Assembly (NCBI RefSeq): GCF_036895565.1 | Contig: NZ_CP145904.1 | Span: 1,860,001 to 1,924,000, forward strand | Reading direction: 5' to 3' | DNA: 64,000 nt | Source of the DNA: Flavobacterium sp. KS-LB2 | GTDB lineage: Bacteria; Bacteroidota; Bacteroidia; Flavobacteriales; Flavobacteriaceae | Shown here: positions 44,933 to 55,366 of the stretch, piece after piece | Position numbering within the stretch: position 1 is the first letter of the stretch | How the letters are laid out: every line of letters begins with the position of its first letter | The notes under the pieces: model-generated | Told to the model about the DNA's origin: nothing | The model's input: the letters and a program-made list of their open reading frames with translations, nothing else | The model's database searches: none | Made by a program: the position numbers and the translations under genes

Positions 44933-45517
44933 ATGAATTTTCTAGCACACATCTATCTTTCCGGTGATAATGATTTAATCAAAATTGGCAATTTCATGGC
45001 CGATGGAATTCGTGGAAAACATTTTGAAAGTTATCCTTTAGAAATTCAAAAAGGAATCATTTTACATCGTGCCATTGATACTTATACCGACGCTCATCCC
45101 ATTTTTAGAAAAAGCACCAAACGCCTTCATGAAAAATACCATCATTACGCAGGTGTAATCGTTGATGTTTTTTACGATCATTTTTTGGCTAAAAACTGGA
45201 ACAGTTATTCTAATGAAAAATTGGATCAATTTGTAGCACGATTTTATCAGTCTTTGCACGATAACCATATCAATCTTTCTGAAAGAACCAAAGGAATGAT
45301 GCCCTATATGATTGAACAAAACTGGTTAGTGAGTTATCAAACCGTGGAAGGAATCAATCGGATTTTGACCCAAATGGATCAGCGAACCAAAAATCAATCT
45401 AAAATGCGATTTGCCACTAATGAACTTTCTGAATTTTATACCCAATTTGAAGAGGAATTCACCAATTTCTTTCAAGAATTAATCCTATTTTCGAATACTA
45501 AAATAATCACTTTATGA
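44933..45517 (+). CDS. ACP phosphodiesterase family protein
   Basis: A 194-residue protein of the acyl carrier protein phosphodiesterase (DUF479) family. The metal-binding HD-like residues are in MNFLAHIYLSG, GNFMADGIRGK, LHRAIDTYTDAHP and GVIVDVFYDHFLA. It would remove the 4-phosphopantetheine arm from ACP, although members can have other roles. Its stop overlaps the start of the first gamma-glutamyltransferase gene (ATGA), so they are translationally coupled. The functional link between the two is not obvious. Confidence 0.88.
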   Translation: MNFLAHIYLSGDNDLIKIGNFMADGIRGKHFESYPLEIQKGIILHRAIDTYTDAHPIFRKSTKRLHEKYHHYAGVIVDVFYDHFLAKNWNSYSNEKLDQFVARFYQSLHDNHINLSERTKGMMPYMIEQNWLVSYQTVEGINRILTQMDQRTKNQSKMRFATNELSEFYTQFEEEFTNFFQELILFSNTKIITL

Positions 45518-47199
45518 AAAAAATACTTTTTCTGCTTGCTTTTGCCGTTTTAGGTTGTAAATCGAATGAAAAAACGGTAGAACCCACTGGTTTAGTTACT
45601 TCAAAAGCTATGGTAGTTTCAGCGCGTGAAGAAGCTTCGCAAATTGGAGTTGAAATCCTAAAAAAAGGTGGAAATGCATTTGACGCGATGGTTGCCACAG
45701 AACTGGCTTTGGCAGTTGCTCATCCACAAGCTGGAAATATTGGTGGTGGCGGTTTCATGGTTTTCAGAAAAGCCAATGGCGAAACGGGAGCTATCGATTA
45801 TAGAGAAAAAGCACCTTTGGCAGCGTCTAAAGATATGTTTCTGGACGAAAAAGGAAATGTAATCGAAGGTAAAAGTAGAGAAACGGCTTTGGCATCTGGA
45901 ATTCCGGGTACCATTGCAGGAATATTTGAAGTACACAAAAAATATGGTTCTTTACCCATAAGTGAAATTCTGAAACCTGTAATTGCCTTAGCCGAAAGAG
46001 GCGTTGTTGTTACTAAATTTCAAGCCGAAAGTTTGGCTTATTACAGAGCTTCCTTTATAAAAAGCAATGGTAAGAACAGTTTGTTTTCTAAAGCATATAA
46101 AGAAAATGATACTATAAAATATACAGCACTAGCAGCAACATTAAAACGAATTGCCCAAAACGGTCGGGATGAGTTTTACAAAGGAGAAACAGCTCAAAAG
46201 TTGATTGCTTTTCTGGCTAAAAAAGGTGGAAATGCCACATTAGAAGATTTAAATAGTTATAATGCCAAGTGGCGAACTCCAATTACTTTTCAATATAAAA
46301 ATTTAAAAATTACTTCGATGTCTCCGCCAAGCAGCGGTGGAATTTGTCTGAATCAAATCATGAAAATGATTGAGCCTTTCAATCTTTCACAAATGGGACA
46401 CAACAGCGCAAAAACAATTCAAGTAATTACAGAAGCAGAACGAAGAGCGTATGCTGACAGGAACTATTTCTTAGGTGATCCTGATTTTGTAAAACTTCCG
46501 ATAAAAGAATTACTAAGTCCATCCTATTTAGAAAAAAGAATGAATGATTTTTCATTCGATAAGGCTTCTAAATCTTCGGATATTGCCCATGGAGTAATCA
46601 AAGGATATGAAAGCAACCAAACCACACATTATTCTATTGTAGATGCAGCCGGAAATGCAGTTTCAGCAACGACTACTTTAAATGATAATTATGGTTCTAA
46701 AATATATTGTGATGAATTGGGTTTCTTTTTGAATAATCAAATGGACGATTTCAGTGCCAAACCAGGAGTTCCTAACTTATACGGACTCACTGGAAGCGAG
46801 GCCAACAGCATTGCTCCGGGAAAAAGAATGTTGAGTTCTATGACACCTACGATTGTCGAAAAAGACGATAAACTTTTCATGGCTGTAGGAACGCCGGGAG
46901 GTTCCACCATTATAACATCGGTGTTGCAAACGATATTGAATGTGTTTGAATTTGACATGAGTATGCAAGAAGCCGTGAATGCACCCCGTTTCCACCATCA
47001 ATGGTTGCCTGATGAAATTACTTTTGAACCGAATTCATTCGATAAAGAATTATTGAATAGCTTAAAGAAAAAAGGATATATCATCAATGAAAAAAACAAA
47101 GAAATCATTGGCGAAGTTGATGCTATTTTGATTCTTCCGAATGGGAAATTGGAAGGTGGCGCAGATAAAAGGGGTGATAATAAAGCCGTTGGTTTTTAA
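45514..47199 (+). CDS. ggt: Gamma-glutamyltransferase lipoprotein, copy 1
   Basis: A 561-residue N-terminal nucleophile hydrolase that transfers or hydrolyses the gamma-glutamyl group of glutathione-like substrates. It has a lipoprotein signal (LLAFAVLGC), then the GGT start GGNAFDAMVATELALAVAHP and GGGGFMVFRK. The catalytic Thr370 begins the small subunit in TTHYSIVD, the expected self-cleavage point. SPPSSGGI and MLSSMTPTIVEKDDK are typical later motifs. A very similar copy follows 15 bases downstream. Both are probably periplasmic or outer-membrane anchored. Confidence 0.93.
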   Translation: MKKILFLLAFAVLGCKSNEKTVEPTGLVTSKAMVVSAREEASQIGVEILKKGGNAFDAMVATELALAVAHPQAGNIGGGGFMVFRKANGETGAIDYREKAPLAASKDMFLDEKGNVIEGKSRETALASGIPGTIAGIFEVHKKYGSLPISEILKPVIALAERGVVVTKFQAESLAYYRASFIKSNGKNSLFSKAYKENDTIKYTALAATLKRIAQNGRDEFYKGETAQKLIAFLAKKGGNATLEDLNSYNAKWRTPITFQYKNLKITSMSPPSSGGICLNQIMKMIEPFNLSQMGHNSAKTIQVITEAERRAYADRNYFLGDPDFVKLPIKELLSPSYLEKRMNDFSFDKASKSSDIAHGVIKGYESNQTTHYSIVDAAGNAVSATTTLNDNYGSKIYCDELGFFLNNQMDDFSAKPGVPNLYGLTGSEANSIAPGKRMLSSMTPTIVEKDDKLFMAVGTPGGSTIITSVLQTILNVFEFDMSMQEAVNAPRFHHQWLPDEITFEPNSFDKELLNSLKKKGYIINEKNKEIIGEVDAILILPNGKLEGGADKRGDNKAVGF

Positions 47200-47214
47200 A
47201 TTTATTGTATTCGA

Positions 47215-48900
47215 ATGAAAAAAATTGTTATTCTATTGAGTGTTCTTTCTATTGGTTGCAAAACCCAAAATGCAGTGGTTCAACCCACAGGACTTGTTGC
47301 TAATGAAGCAATGGTCGTTTCGGCACGCGAAGAAGCTTCCAAAATTGGAGTTGAAATAATGAAAAAAGGCGGTAATGCTTTTGATGCAATGGTGGCAACC
47401 GAATTGGCTTTGGCTGTAGCCTACCCTTTTGCAGGAAATCTTGGCGGTGGCGGTTTTATGGTGTACCGAAAAGCAAATGGCGAAATTGGTTCTTTGGATT
47501 ACCGAGAAAAAGCGCCATTAGCAGCTACAAAAGATATGTTTCTGGACGATAAAGGAAATGTCATTAAAGGAAAAAGTACTGAATCTCCACTAGCTATTGG
47601 AGTTCCCGGAACGATTGCAGGTGTTTTTGCAGTTCATGAAAAATTGGGTTCATTACCCATTGAAGAAATTCTGAAACCTGTAATTGAGTTAGCAGAAAGA
47701 GGTGTTATTGTTACCAAAAAACAAGAAGACCGATTGGCTGCATATCGAGACAAAATTATAAAAGTAAATGGCAACAAAACATTATTTGCAACTGCTTTCA
47801 AAGAAAATGATGTAATCAAATATCCTGCGCTGGCAGGTACTTTAAAAAGGATTTCAAAAAATGGCAGAGATGAATTTTACAAAGGCGAAACTGCTAAAAT
47901 ATTAGTCAAATACCTTCAGGAAAAAGGAGCGATAATCACCTTAGAAGATTTGGCAAAATACGAAGCTAAATGGAGAACGCCACTCACTTTTGATTATAAA
48001 GATTTAAAGATAATTTCTATGCCTCCACCCAGCAGTGGCGGAATATGTCTGGCTGAAATATTCAAAATGATAGCGCCTTTTGACTTGGCTAAAATGGGAC
48101 ATAATTCAACAGAAGCCATTCAAGTTATCGTAGAAGCCGAAAGAAGAGCGTATGCCGACAGAAGTTATTATCTGGGCGATCCTGATTTTGTAAAAATCCC
48201 TTTGAAAGCTTTAATGGCAGATGATTATTTGAAACAACGAATGTCAAATTTTAGTTTTAAAAAAGCGACTTTATCATCGGAAATAAAAGAAGGAAAAGTA
48301 ACGTATAATGAAAGTACAGAAACTACCCATTATTCAATTGTAGATCAGTTTGGAAATGCAGTTTCGTCTACTACTACCTTAAACGACGGTTATGGTTCTA
48401 AATATTATTGTGATGAATTAGGCTTTTTTCTCAACAACGAAATGGATGATTTCAGTGCCAAACCAGGTGAACCCAATATGTTTGGATTAGTAGGAAATGA
48501 AGCCAATAGCATTGCACCAAAAAAACGAATGTTGAGTTCCATGACACCAACTATTTTAGAGAAAAACGGAAAATTATTTATGGTAGTGGGTTCTCCTGGG
48601 GGTTCTACGATTATCACATCGGTGTTGCAAACGATATTAAATGTTTACGAGTATAGTTTGAGTATGCAGGAAGCGGTTAACGCTCCCCGTTTTCACCACC
48701 AATGGTTGCCGGATTTAATCACTTTTGAGCCTAATACTTTCGACACTAAAACCTTCGAAACCTTGAAATCAAAAGGATATCTTATCAATGAAAAAACGAC
48801 TCCCGTAATAGGAAAAGTGGATGCAATTTTGGTCTTACCAAATAAAAAAATCGAGGGTGGTGCTGATTTTAGAGGAGACGATAAAGCCGTAGGATTCTAA
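47215..48900 (+). CDS. ggt: Gamma-glutamyltransferase lipoprotein, copy 2
   Basis: A 561-residue paralogue of the preceding gene with exactly the same length and layout. The lipoprotein signal is SVLSIGC, and Thr370 begins TTHYSIVD. GGNAFDAMVATELALAVAYP, PPPSSGGI and MLSSMTPTILEKNGK repeat the family motifs. Many differences are spread along the whole length, so it is a true tandem duplication and not an assembly artefact. Both keep the catalytic Thr, so both should be active; divided substrate use is a possibility. Confidence 0.93.
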   Translation: MKKIVILLSVLSIGCKTQNAVVQPTGLVANEAMVVSAREEASKIGVEIMKKGGNAFDAMVATELALAVAYPFAGNLGGGGFMVYRKANGEIGSLDYREKAPLAATKDMFLDDKGNVIKGKSTESPLAIGVPGTIAGVFAVHEKLGSLPIEEILKPVIELAERGVIVTKKQEDRLAAYRDKIIKVNGNKTLFATAFKENDVIKYPALAGTLKRISKNGRDEFYKGETAKILVKYLQEKGAIITLEDLAKYEAKWRTPLTFDYKDLKIISMPPPSSGGICLAEIFKMIAPFDLAKMGHNSTEAIQVIVEAERRAYADRSYYLGDPDFVKIPLKALMADDYLKQRMSNFSFKKATLSSEIKEGKVTYNESTETTHYSIVDQFGNAVSSTTTLNDGYGSKYYCDELGFFLNNEMDDFSAKPGEPNMFGLVGNEANSIAPKKRMLSSMTPTILEKNGKLFMVVGSPGGSTIITSVLQTILNVYEYSLSMQEAVNAPRFHHQWLPDLITFEPNTFDTKTFETLKSKGYLINEKTTPVIGKVDAILVLPNKKIEGGADFRGDDKAVGF

Positions 48901-48994
48901 AAAAATCTATCAGACTTTAAACAGATAAAAAAATTAGGAAGTAGATTTTATATTTACTTTTTCAAATTTGAATTTTGCCATTGATAATGTACTT

Positions 48995-49663
48995 ATGAAC
49001 TTTATACTTGCCTTAGAAACCGCTTTTAAGCAAAATAGGAATCCAGAAAATGCTTTTGCGATGGCAAAATACCTGAAAAACAACTTTCCTTTTTTTGGAA
49101 TAAAAACCGAACAGAGAAGGCATATTTTCAAGGGAATTTGGAAAGAAAACAAAGAAGAAGTTTCAGCAAACGCAAAGGAAATTGCATTAGCTTTATATTC
49201 CAAACCAGAGCGAGAATTTCATTATTGTGCCATTGAAATTTTAATTAAAGAACTCAAGAGAAATTATAAAAAAGAAGACATTCAACTGATTGAAAAACTG
49301 ATTAATCACAATTCTTGGTGGGACAGCGTGGATACAACAGCAAAATACATTTTAGGTGAATATCTGTTGGAATTTCCATTGGAAACTAAAAATGTGATAG
49401 AACGATTTTCAGAATCAGAAAATATGTGGCTAAACCGAAGTGCTATTTTATTTCAGTTAGGTTATAAACAAAAAACGAATGCTGATTTTTTATTCTCTGA
49501 ATGTATAAAACAAGCGCATTCAAAGGAATTTTTTATTCAAAAGGCAATTGGTTGGGCGTTACGGGAATATGCGAAATCAAATCCTGAAACTGTAACAGCA
49601 TTTGTAAAAAGGAGTAATTTAAAGCCATTAAGTACAAAAGAAGCGTTGAAAAATATGTCTTAA
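48995..49663 (+). CDS. DNA alkylation repair protein (AlkD-like)
   Basis: A 222-residue all-helical HEAT-like protein of the AlkD family, DNA glycosylases for alkylated bases. Characteristic segments are FPFFGIKTEQRRHIFK near residue 33, EFHYCAIEILIKEL near 78, NHNSWWDSVDTTAKYILGEY near 105, and QKAIGWALREYAKSNP near 190, which contribute the aromatic and acidic residues of the active site. ATG 48995 is preferred over TTG 48968. It follows the second ggt gene by 94 bases. Confidence 0.87.
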   Translation: MNFILALETAFKQNRNPENAFAMAKYLKNNFPFFGIKTEQRRHIFKGIWKENKEEVSANAKEIALALYSKPEREFHYCAIEILIKELKRNYKKEDIQLIEKLINHNSWWDSVDTTAKYILGEYLLEFPLETKNVIERFSESENMWLNRSAILFQLGYKQKTNADFLFSECIKQAHSKEFFIQKAIGWALREYAKSNPETVTAFVKRSNLKPLSTKEALKNMS

Positions 49664-49705
49664 GATTAAAATAATAGTAATTTTGCATCCCCTTTAAAAA
49701 GTATC

Positions 49706-51490
49706 ATGTTCAAAAAATATATTTCGAAATTAGAAACCATAATAGCTTTTGCGCAATCCATGTTGACGCCAAAGCAGTTCATATTTTTATCAGCAGTTTT
49801 AGTTGGTATATCATCAGCGTTTGCAGTAATTGTTCTAAAAACTTTTGCGCATTGGGTATTCTCATTTGCTACGTATGTCAGTGGAATTTTGAAATTGGGC
49901 TTTATCAATAGTATTCTGCCCATAATTGGTATTTTACTAACAGTTTTAGTTATTAAGAAAGTTTTGGGAGGAACCATCCAAAAAGGAACTTCACAAATTT
50001 TATATGCTGTAGCCAAAAAAGCAAGTATAATTCCCAAAAAGCAAATGTATGCTCAAATCGTAACTAGTTCCCTGACAGTTGGTTTAGGAGGTTCCGCAGG
50101 TTTAGAAAGCCCAATTGTAATTACGGGAGCTGCTTTCGGATCTAATTATGCCCAAAAATATAAATTGAGTTATAAAGATAGGACACTTCTTATAGGTTGT
50201 GGTGTTGCTGCAGGAATCGCAGCAGCTTTTAACGCTCCAATTGCAGGAGTATTATTTGCTGTTGAAGTACTCTTGGTAGATGTTAGTATTGCAGCATTTA
50301 CACCCATCATGATAGCAGCAGCAACTGGAGCCTTAGTTTCTGTAATAGCATTGAATGAGGAAATCTTATTATCCTTCAAACGGCAACAAAGTTTTGATTA
50401 TCATAATATTGCTTTCTACATTCTTTTAGGTTTATTTACCGGATTTATTTCGGTTTACTACTCTCGTAATTTCCAGAGAGTGGAACATTTTTTTGCAAGA
50501 CTCAAATTATCTCCTTATAAAAAAGCATTATTTGGGGCTTCCATTTTAGCGATACTTATTTTTATATTTCCGACACTTTTTGGAGAAGGATACGAAAGTA
50601 TTAAAACTTTATCAGAGAATGATCCTGGGAAATTATTAGAAAACACATTATTTAGTGGTTTTAGAGACAATAGTTGGGCTTTATTAGCATTTGTTGGTTT
50701 GACCATGATGCTGAAAGTTTTTGCAACTGGAATTACTTTAGGCAGTGGTGGTAATGGAGGAAATTTTGCTCCTTCCCTATTTCTGGGCTCTTATGTTGGT
50801 TTCTTTTTCTCTAAATTTTTAAATCTGACGGGACTTACTAAATTGCCTGTTAGCAATTTCACATTGGTGGGAATGGCAGGAATATTAAGTGGTTTGTTTC
50901 ATGCTCCTTTGACTGCTATATTCTTGATTGCAGAAATTACAGGTGGATATAACTTGATGATTCCACTTATGATTGTAGCTTCAATTAGTTTAGCAATTTC
51001 TAAACGATTTGAAAAACATTCTATGGATGTAAAAAATCTAGCACAAAAAGGACACGCGTTCACTAGTAATAAAGATACTAATGTACTTTCAACATTAGAA
51101 ACGAGTTCTATAATTCAAACAGATTTTCTAACGGTAACTCCTAATGAGAATCTAGAGAGACTGGTAGATTTAATTTCTCATTCCAATCAAGTTATTTTTG
51201 CAGTCGTTGATACTGAAAAAAACTTATTGGGTGTAGTTCATTTTAATGATATTCGAGAAATAATATTCAATTCATACCGAGTAAAATATACTTTGGTAAA
51301 GGAAATAATGATTGCCCCCGCAGAAATAATTTCTCCAGATGACAGCATGGAAATGGTGATGAATAAGTTTGAAAAATCAAGAAAAGCGTTCTTACCTGTT
51401 CTCAAAGAAGGCAAATATTATGGTTTTATTTCTAAATCTATTGCGCTGGAAGCCTATAGAACCAAATTAAAATCAATGACGATTGAATAA
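49706..51490 (+). CDS. ClC-type chloride channel/antiporter with CBS domains
   Basis: A 594-residue membrane protein of the ClC family. The ion-path motifs are GGSAGLESP (in place of the usual GREGP, with the gating Glu kept), FNAPIAGVLFAVEVLL and GGNGGNFAPSLFLGS (the GxFxP motif). About 10 or more hydrophobic helices are followed by two cytoplasmic CBS domains from about residue 465 (IIQTDFLTVTPNENLERLVD and EIMIAPAEIISPDDSMEM). CBS domains usually bind adenine nucleotides. Whether it is a channel or a proton-coupled antiporter cannot be told here. Confidence 0.9.
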   Translation: MFKKYISKLETIIAFAQSMLTPKQFIFLSAVLVGISSAFAVIVLKTFAHWVFSFATYVSGILKLGFINSILPIIGILLTVLVIKKVLGGTIQKGTSQILYAVAKKASIIPKKQMYAQIVTSSLTVGLGGSAGLESPIVITGAAFGSNYAQKYKLSYKDRTLLIGCGVAAGIAAAFNAPIAGVLFAVEVLLVDVSIAAFTPIMIAAATGALVSVIALNEEILLSFKRQQSFDYHNIAFYILLGLFTGFISVYYSRNFQRVEHFFARLKLSPYKKALFGASILAILIFIFPTLFGEGYESIKTLSENDPGKLLENTLFSGFRDNSWALLAFVGLTMMLKVFATGITLGSGGNGGNFAPSLFLGSYVGFFFSKFLNLTGLTKLPVSNFTLVGMAGILSGLFHAPLTAIFLIAEITGGYNLMIPLMIVASISLAISKRFEKHSMDVKNLAQKGHAFTSNKDTNVLSTLETSSIIQTDFLTVTPNENLERLVDLISHSNQVIFAVVDTEKNLLGVVHFNDIREIIFNSYRVKYTLVKEIMIAPAEIISPDDSMEMVMNKFEKSRKAFLPVLKEGKYYGFISKSIALEAYRTKLKSMTIE

Positions 51491-51577
51491 ATTTTAATCT
51501 TTCTTTTAACACAAACTTCTAAACTGTTGTATCGAAAGAATAAATCAAAATGGTAACTTTGCATTTTGCAAAAAATT

Positions 51578-54412
51578 ATGCTAGACAAAGACAATACCAT
51601 TGAAGTTCAAGGTGCTCGCGTACACAACTTAAAAAATATAGACATTTCGATTCCTCGTGAAAAACTGGTAGTAATTACTGGTCTTTCTGGTTCTGGGAAA
51701 TCTTCCTTGGCTTTTGATACCATTTATGCCGAAGGGCAGCGCCGTTATGTAGAAACTTTTTCTGCTTATGCGCGCCAATTTTTGGGTGGTTTAGAGCGTC
51801 CTGATGTTGATAAAATTGACGGACTTTCTCCCGTAATTGCTATTGAACAAAAAACGACTAGCAAAAGCCCACGGTCGACTGTGGGAACCATAACTGAAAT
51901 TTACGATTTCCTGCGTTTGCTTTATGCGCGTGGTGCTGATGCCTATAGCTACAACACCGGTGAAAAAATGGTTTCCTACTCTGATGAGCAAATTAAGGAT
52001 TTAATAATTCAAGATTTCGCAGGGAAAAGAATCAATATTTTGGCACCAGTTATCCGAGCTCGTAAAGGACATTATGCAGAACTTTTCCAACAAATTGCGA
52101 AGCAAGGTTTCCTTAAAGTTCGCGTAAACGGAGAAGTGCTGGATATTACTTTAGGAATGAAATTAGACCGTTACAAAACACATGATATCGAAATTGTTGT
52201 GGACAGAATGGTTATTGAAGATACTGCTGACAATGAAAAACGTTTAACAGAAAGTATCAATACGGCCATGCATCACGGAGAAAATGTGTTGATGGTTTTG
52301 GATCAGGATTCAAACGAGGTTCGGTTTTTTAGTCGGAATTTGATGTGCCCTACGACTGGAATTTCGTATCAAAATCCAGAGCCCAATTTATTTTCTTTCA
52401 ATTCGCCAAAAGGTGCTTGTGACCATTGCAACGGTTTAGGAACCGTTAACGAAATTAATACTAAGAAAATTATTCCAAATCCAAAACTATCTATAAAAGC
52501 AGGAGGTTTTGCTCCTTTGGGCGAATATAAATCTTCATGGATTTTTAAGCAATTGGAGATCATAGGTGAAAAATATGGTTTCAAATTGACGGATGCTGTA
52601 TCAACCATTCCGGAGGAAGCCATGGAAATGATCTTGAATGGAGGAAAAGAAAAATTCACCATCAACTCCAAAGATTTAGGTGTTGCCCGAGAATACAAAA
52701 TTGATTTTGAAGGGATTTCGCATTTTATCAAAAACCAACATGATGAGAGCGGTTCCACAAGCATAAAACGTTGGGCCAAGGAATTCATGGACGAAATAAA
52801 ATGTCCAGTTTGTGAAGGTTCTCGTTTGAAAAAAGAAGCACAGTTCTTTAAGATTAATAAAAAAAACATTACCGAATTGTGCGATATGGATATTTCGGAT
52901 TTGACCGCTTGGTTTCTTGATTTAGACAACCATTTATCTGATAAACAAAAGCGTATCGCTACGGAAGTAATCAAAGAAATTAAGGATCGATTGAACTTTT
53001 TGATGAATGTAGGTTTGAATTATTTAGCTTTAAGCCGAAGCTCCAAATCACTTTCCGGAGGTGAAGCACAACGCATTCGATTAGCCACGCAAATTGGTTC
53101 GCAGTTGGTTGGAGTTTTGTATATTTTAGATGAACCGAGTATTGGTTTACACCAAAGAGACAATGAAAAACTAATTCATTCCCTAGAGCAATTGCGCGAT
53201 ATAGGAAACTCTGTAATTGTGGTAGAACACGACAAGGACATGATTGAACGTGCCGATTATGTGATTGATATTGGACCAAAAGCAGGAAAATACGGAGGCG
53301 AAATCATCAGCAAAGGAACACCTGCAGAAATCTTGAAACATCATACTATTACAGCGATGTATATGAACGGCGAAATGAAAATCGAGGTTCCTGCAAAGCG
53401 CCGTGAGGGAAATGGGAAGTTTTTAAAACTGACTGGTGCAACAGGAAATAACTTGAAAAATGTTTCGATAGAATTGCCTTTAGGTAAAATGATTTGCGTA
53501 ACCGGAGTTTCGGGAAGTGGAAAATCGACTTTGATTAATGAAACGCTCTACCCTATTTTGAACGCGTATTATTTCAACGGTGTCAAAAAACCACAACCCT
53601 ATAAAAAAATAGAAGGATTGGAACATATCGATAAAGTGATTGATATTGACCAAAGCCCTATTGGGAGAACACCACGAAGTAATCCGGCAACATACACAGA
53701 GGTTTTCACCGAAATCAGAAATCTGTTTACAATGACTTCCGAAAGTATGATTCGGGGATATAAAGCGGGTCGTTTTAGTTTTAATGTCAAAGGCGGACGC
53801 TGTGAAACCTGCGAAGGTTCTGGTGTACGAACCATTGAAATGAACTTTTTACCTGATGTTTATGTAGAATGTGAAACCTGTCAAGGGAAGCGTTTTAACA
53901 GAGAAACATTGGAAATTCGATATAAAGGAAAATCCATTTCGGATGTGCTGAATATGACGGTAGATGAAGCGGTACCGTTTTTTGAAATGATTCCGAAAAT
54001 TTACAGAAAAGTAAAAACCATTCAGGATGTTGGTTTGGGCTATATTACACTTGGCCAACAAAGCACGACACTTTCCGGTGGTGAAGCACAACGTATTAAA
54101 CTGGCCGGAGAATTGTCTAAAAAAGATACAGGAAATACGTTTTATATTTTAGACGAACCTACAACCGGATTGCACTTTGAAGACATCAGAGTATTGATGG
54201 AAGTAATTAACAAACTGGTTGATAAAGGAAATACAATATTAATTATCGAACACAATATGGATGTTATCAAATTGGCAGACTACATAATCGACATTGGTCC
54301 TGAAGGTGGAAAAGGCGGTGGACAACTTATTGCCAAAGGAACACCAGAAGAGGTGGCTAAAAATAAAAAAAGCTATACTGCGCAGTTCTTGAAAAAAGAA
54401 TTACTTTCGTAA
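51578..54412 (+). CDS. uvrA: Excinuclease ABC subunit A
   Basis: A 944-residue DNA damage recognition ATPase of nucleotide excision repair. It has two ABC cassettes: Walker [10 protein letters not shown] near residue 36 and GVSGSGKST near 645, and ABC signatures [13 protein letters not shown] and [13 protein letters not shown]. Zinc-finger cysteines are in CDHCNGLG near 285 and in CETCEGSG / CETCQGKR near 750. ATG 51578 is taken as the start; a TTG lies 12 bases upstream. TAACTTTGC at 51554 is a -7-like element, but the spacing to TTG is 24. A dispersed repeat follows the stop. Confidence 0.98.
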   Translation: MLDKDNTIEVQGARVHNLKNIDISIPREKLVVITGLSGSGKSSLAFDTIYAEGQRRYVETFSAYARQFLGGLERPDVDKIDGLSPVIAIEQKTTSKSPRSTVGTITEIYDFLRLLYARGADAYSYNTGEKMVSYSDEQIKDLIIQDFAGKRINILAPVIRARKGHYAELFQQIAKQGFLKVRVNGEVLDITLGMKLDRYKTHDIEIVVDRMVIEDTADNEKRLTESINTAMHHGENVLMVLDQDSNEVRFFSRNLMCPTTGISYQNPEPNLFSFNSPKGACDHCNGLGTVNEINTKKIIPNPKLSIKAGGFAPLGEYKSSWIFKQLEIIGEKYGFKLTDAVSTIPEEAMEMILNGGKEKFTINSKDLGVAREYKIDFEGISHFIKNQHDESGSTSIKRWAKEFMDEIKCPVCEGSRLKKEAQFFKINKKNITELCDMDISDLTAWFLDLDNHLSDKQKRIATEVIKEIKDRLNFLMNVGLNYLALSRSSKSLSGGEAQRIRLATQIGSQLVGVLYILDEPSIGLHQRDNEKLIHSLEQLRDIGNSVIVVEHDKDMIERADYVIDIGPKAGKYGGEIISKGTPAEILKHHTITAMYMNGEMKIEVPAKRREGNGKFLKLTGATGNNLKNVSIELPLGKMICVTGVSGSGKSTLINETLYPILNAYYFNGVKKPQPYKKIEGLEHIDKVIDIDQSPIGRTPRSNPATYTEVFTEIRNLFTMTSESMIRGYKAGRFSFNVKGGRCETCEGSGVRTIEMNFLPDVYVECETCQGKRFNRETLEIRYKGKSISDVLNMTVDEAVPFFEMIPKIYRKVKTIQDVGLGYITLGQQSTTLSGGEAQRIKLAGELSKKDTGNTFYILDEPTTGLHFEDIRVLMEVINKLVDKGNTILIIEHNMDVIKLADYIIDIGPEGGKGGGQLIAKGTPEEVAKNKKSYTAQFLKKELLS

Positions 54413-54422
54413 TATTGAGCCA

Positions 54423-54500
54423 TAGCCCAGATAGCAGTGAAAATCATTATGAGCCGGGGTTCGGCGCATAAGATTGAAACGAATAGCTAGAGGTTGCTCC
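54423..54500 (-). repeat. Dispersed element, copy B (reverse orientation)
   Basis: Read on the minus strand it starts GGAGCAACCTCTAGCTATTC and ends GATTTTCACTGCTATCTGGG plus CTA, aligning along both arms with the copy at 5302-5381. The centre differs: TTATGAGCCG with CGGCGCATAA forms a GC-rich hairpin, in contrast to the A/T-rich hairpin of copy A. It lies between uvrA and the LOG-family gene. Confidence 0.7.
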
Positions 54501-54528
54501 AAAAAAAATAAGATTTAAAATAAAGAAA

Positions 54529-55257
54529 ATGAGATTAGAAGATTTTGACAATGACGAGGATAAAGTTATCCAAGACAGACTAAAAAGAAAGACCTGGAAC
54601 GAAATAAGAACAAATGACAGTTGGGCGATTTTTAAAATCATGGCCGAATTTGTAAACGGTTATGAAAGTATGGGACGCATAGGTCCATGTGTGAGTATTT
54701 TTGGTTCTGCACGAACAAAACCAGAAGATAAATATTATTTACTTGCCGAAAAAATTGCTTATAAAATCAGTAAAGCGGGTTATGGTGTCATTACTGGCGG
54801 TGGTCCTGGAATTATGGAAGCAGGTAATAAAGGCGCACACCTTGGCGGCGGTACATCGGTGGGATTGAATATTGAATTGCCTTTTGAGCAACATTTTAAT
54901 CCGTATATTGACAATGATAAAAACTTAAATTTTGATTATTTCTTTGTTCGAAAAGTAATGTTTGTTAAATATTCACAAGGATTTGTGGTGATGCCAGGAG
55001 GTTTTGGAACGATGGATGAATTGTTTGAAGCGATGACTTTGATTCAGACTAAAAAAATTGCTAAGTTCCCAATTATTCTTGTTGGAACGAGTTTTTGGTC
55101 CGGATTAATTGATTGGATTAAAACAGTTTTAATAGAAAAAGAGCATACTGTAAGTGCCGAAGATTTGAATTTATTCAAAATTGTAGACACTGAAGATGAA
55201 GTGGTCGATGTATTAGATAAATTCTATAAAAAATATGATTTAACTCCGAATTTTTAA
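54529..55257 (+). CDS. LOG family protein (TIGR00730, Rossmann fold)
   Basis: A 242-residue soluble protein of the LOG/YgdH type. The binding motif GGGPGIMEAGNKGAHLGGG is near residues 88-106 and the diagnostic PGGFGTMDELFEAMTLIQ is near 155, with the catalytic Glu. Enzymes of this family release the base from nucleoside monophosphates such as cytokinin ribotides or AMP. Those in bacteria often act in nucleotide salvage. An N-terminal extension of about 40 charged residues (RLEDFDNDEDKVIQDRLKRK) precedes the core. A terminator follows. Confidence 0.9.
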   Translation: MRLEDFDNDEDKVIQDRLKRKTWNEIRTNDSWAIFKIMAEFVNGYESMGRIGPCVSIFGSARTKPEDKYYLLAEKIAYKISKAGYGVITGGGPGIMEAGNKGAHLGGGTSVGLNIELPFEQHFNPYIDNDKNLNFDYFFVRKVMFVKYSQGFVVMPGGFGTMDELFEAMTLIQTKKIAKFPIILVGTSFWSGLIDWIKTVLIEKEHTVSAEDLNLFKIVDTEDEVVDVLDKFYKKYDLTPNF

Positions 55258-55258
55258 C

Positions 55259-55287
55259 AAAAAAGCTGTCTAATAGACAGCTTTTTT
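55259..55287 (+). terminator. Terminator of the LOG family gene
   Basis: AAAAGCTGTCTA pairs with TAGACAGCTTTT, followed by T residues. It begins just after the stop codon. Confidence 0.88.
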
Positions 55288-55366
55288 TATGTTAATAAGG
55301 TAGATTTTATAGTGTTTTGTTCTAAAAAAAAGTATATTTATTTTTTAATAAAATCAATATCAGAAT

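Noticed and set aside
45514..48900. The two ggt genes as an assembly duplication
   Set aside because: They differ at many positions along the full length, including signal peptides, so they are true paralogues.
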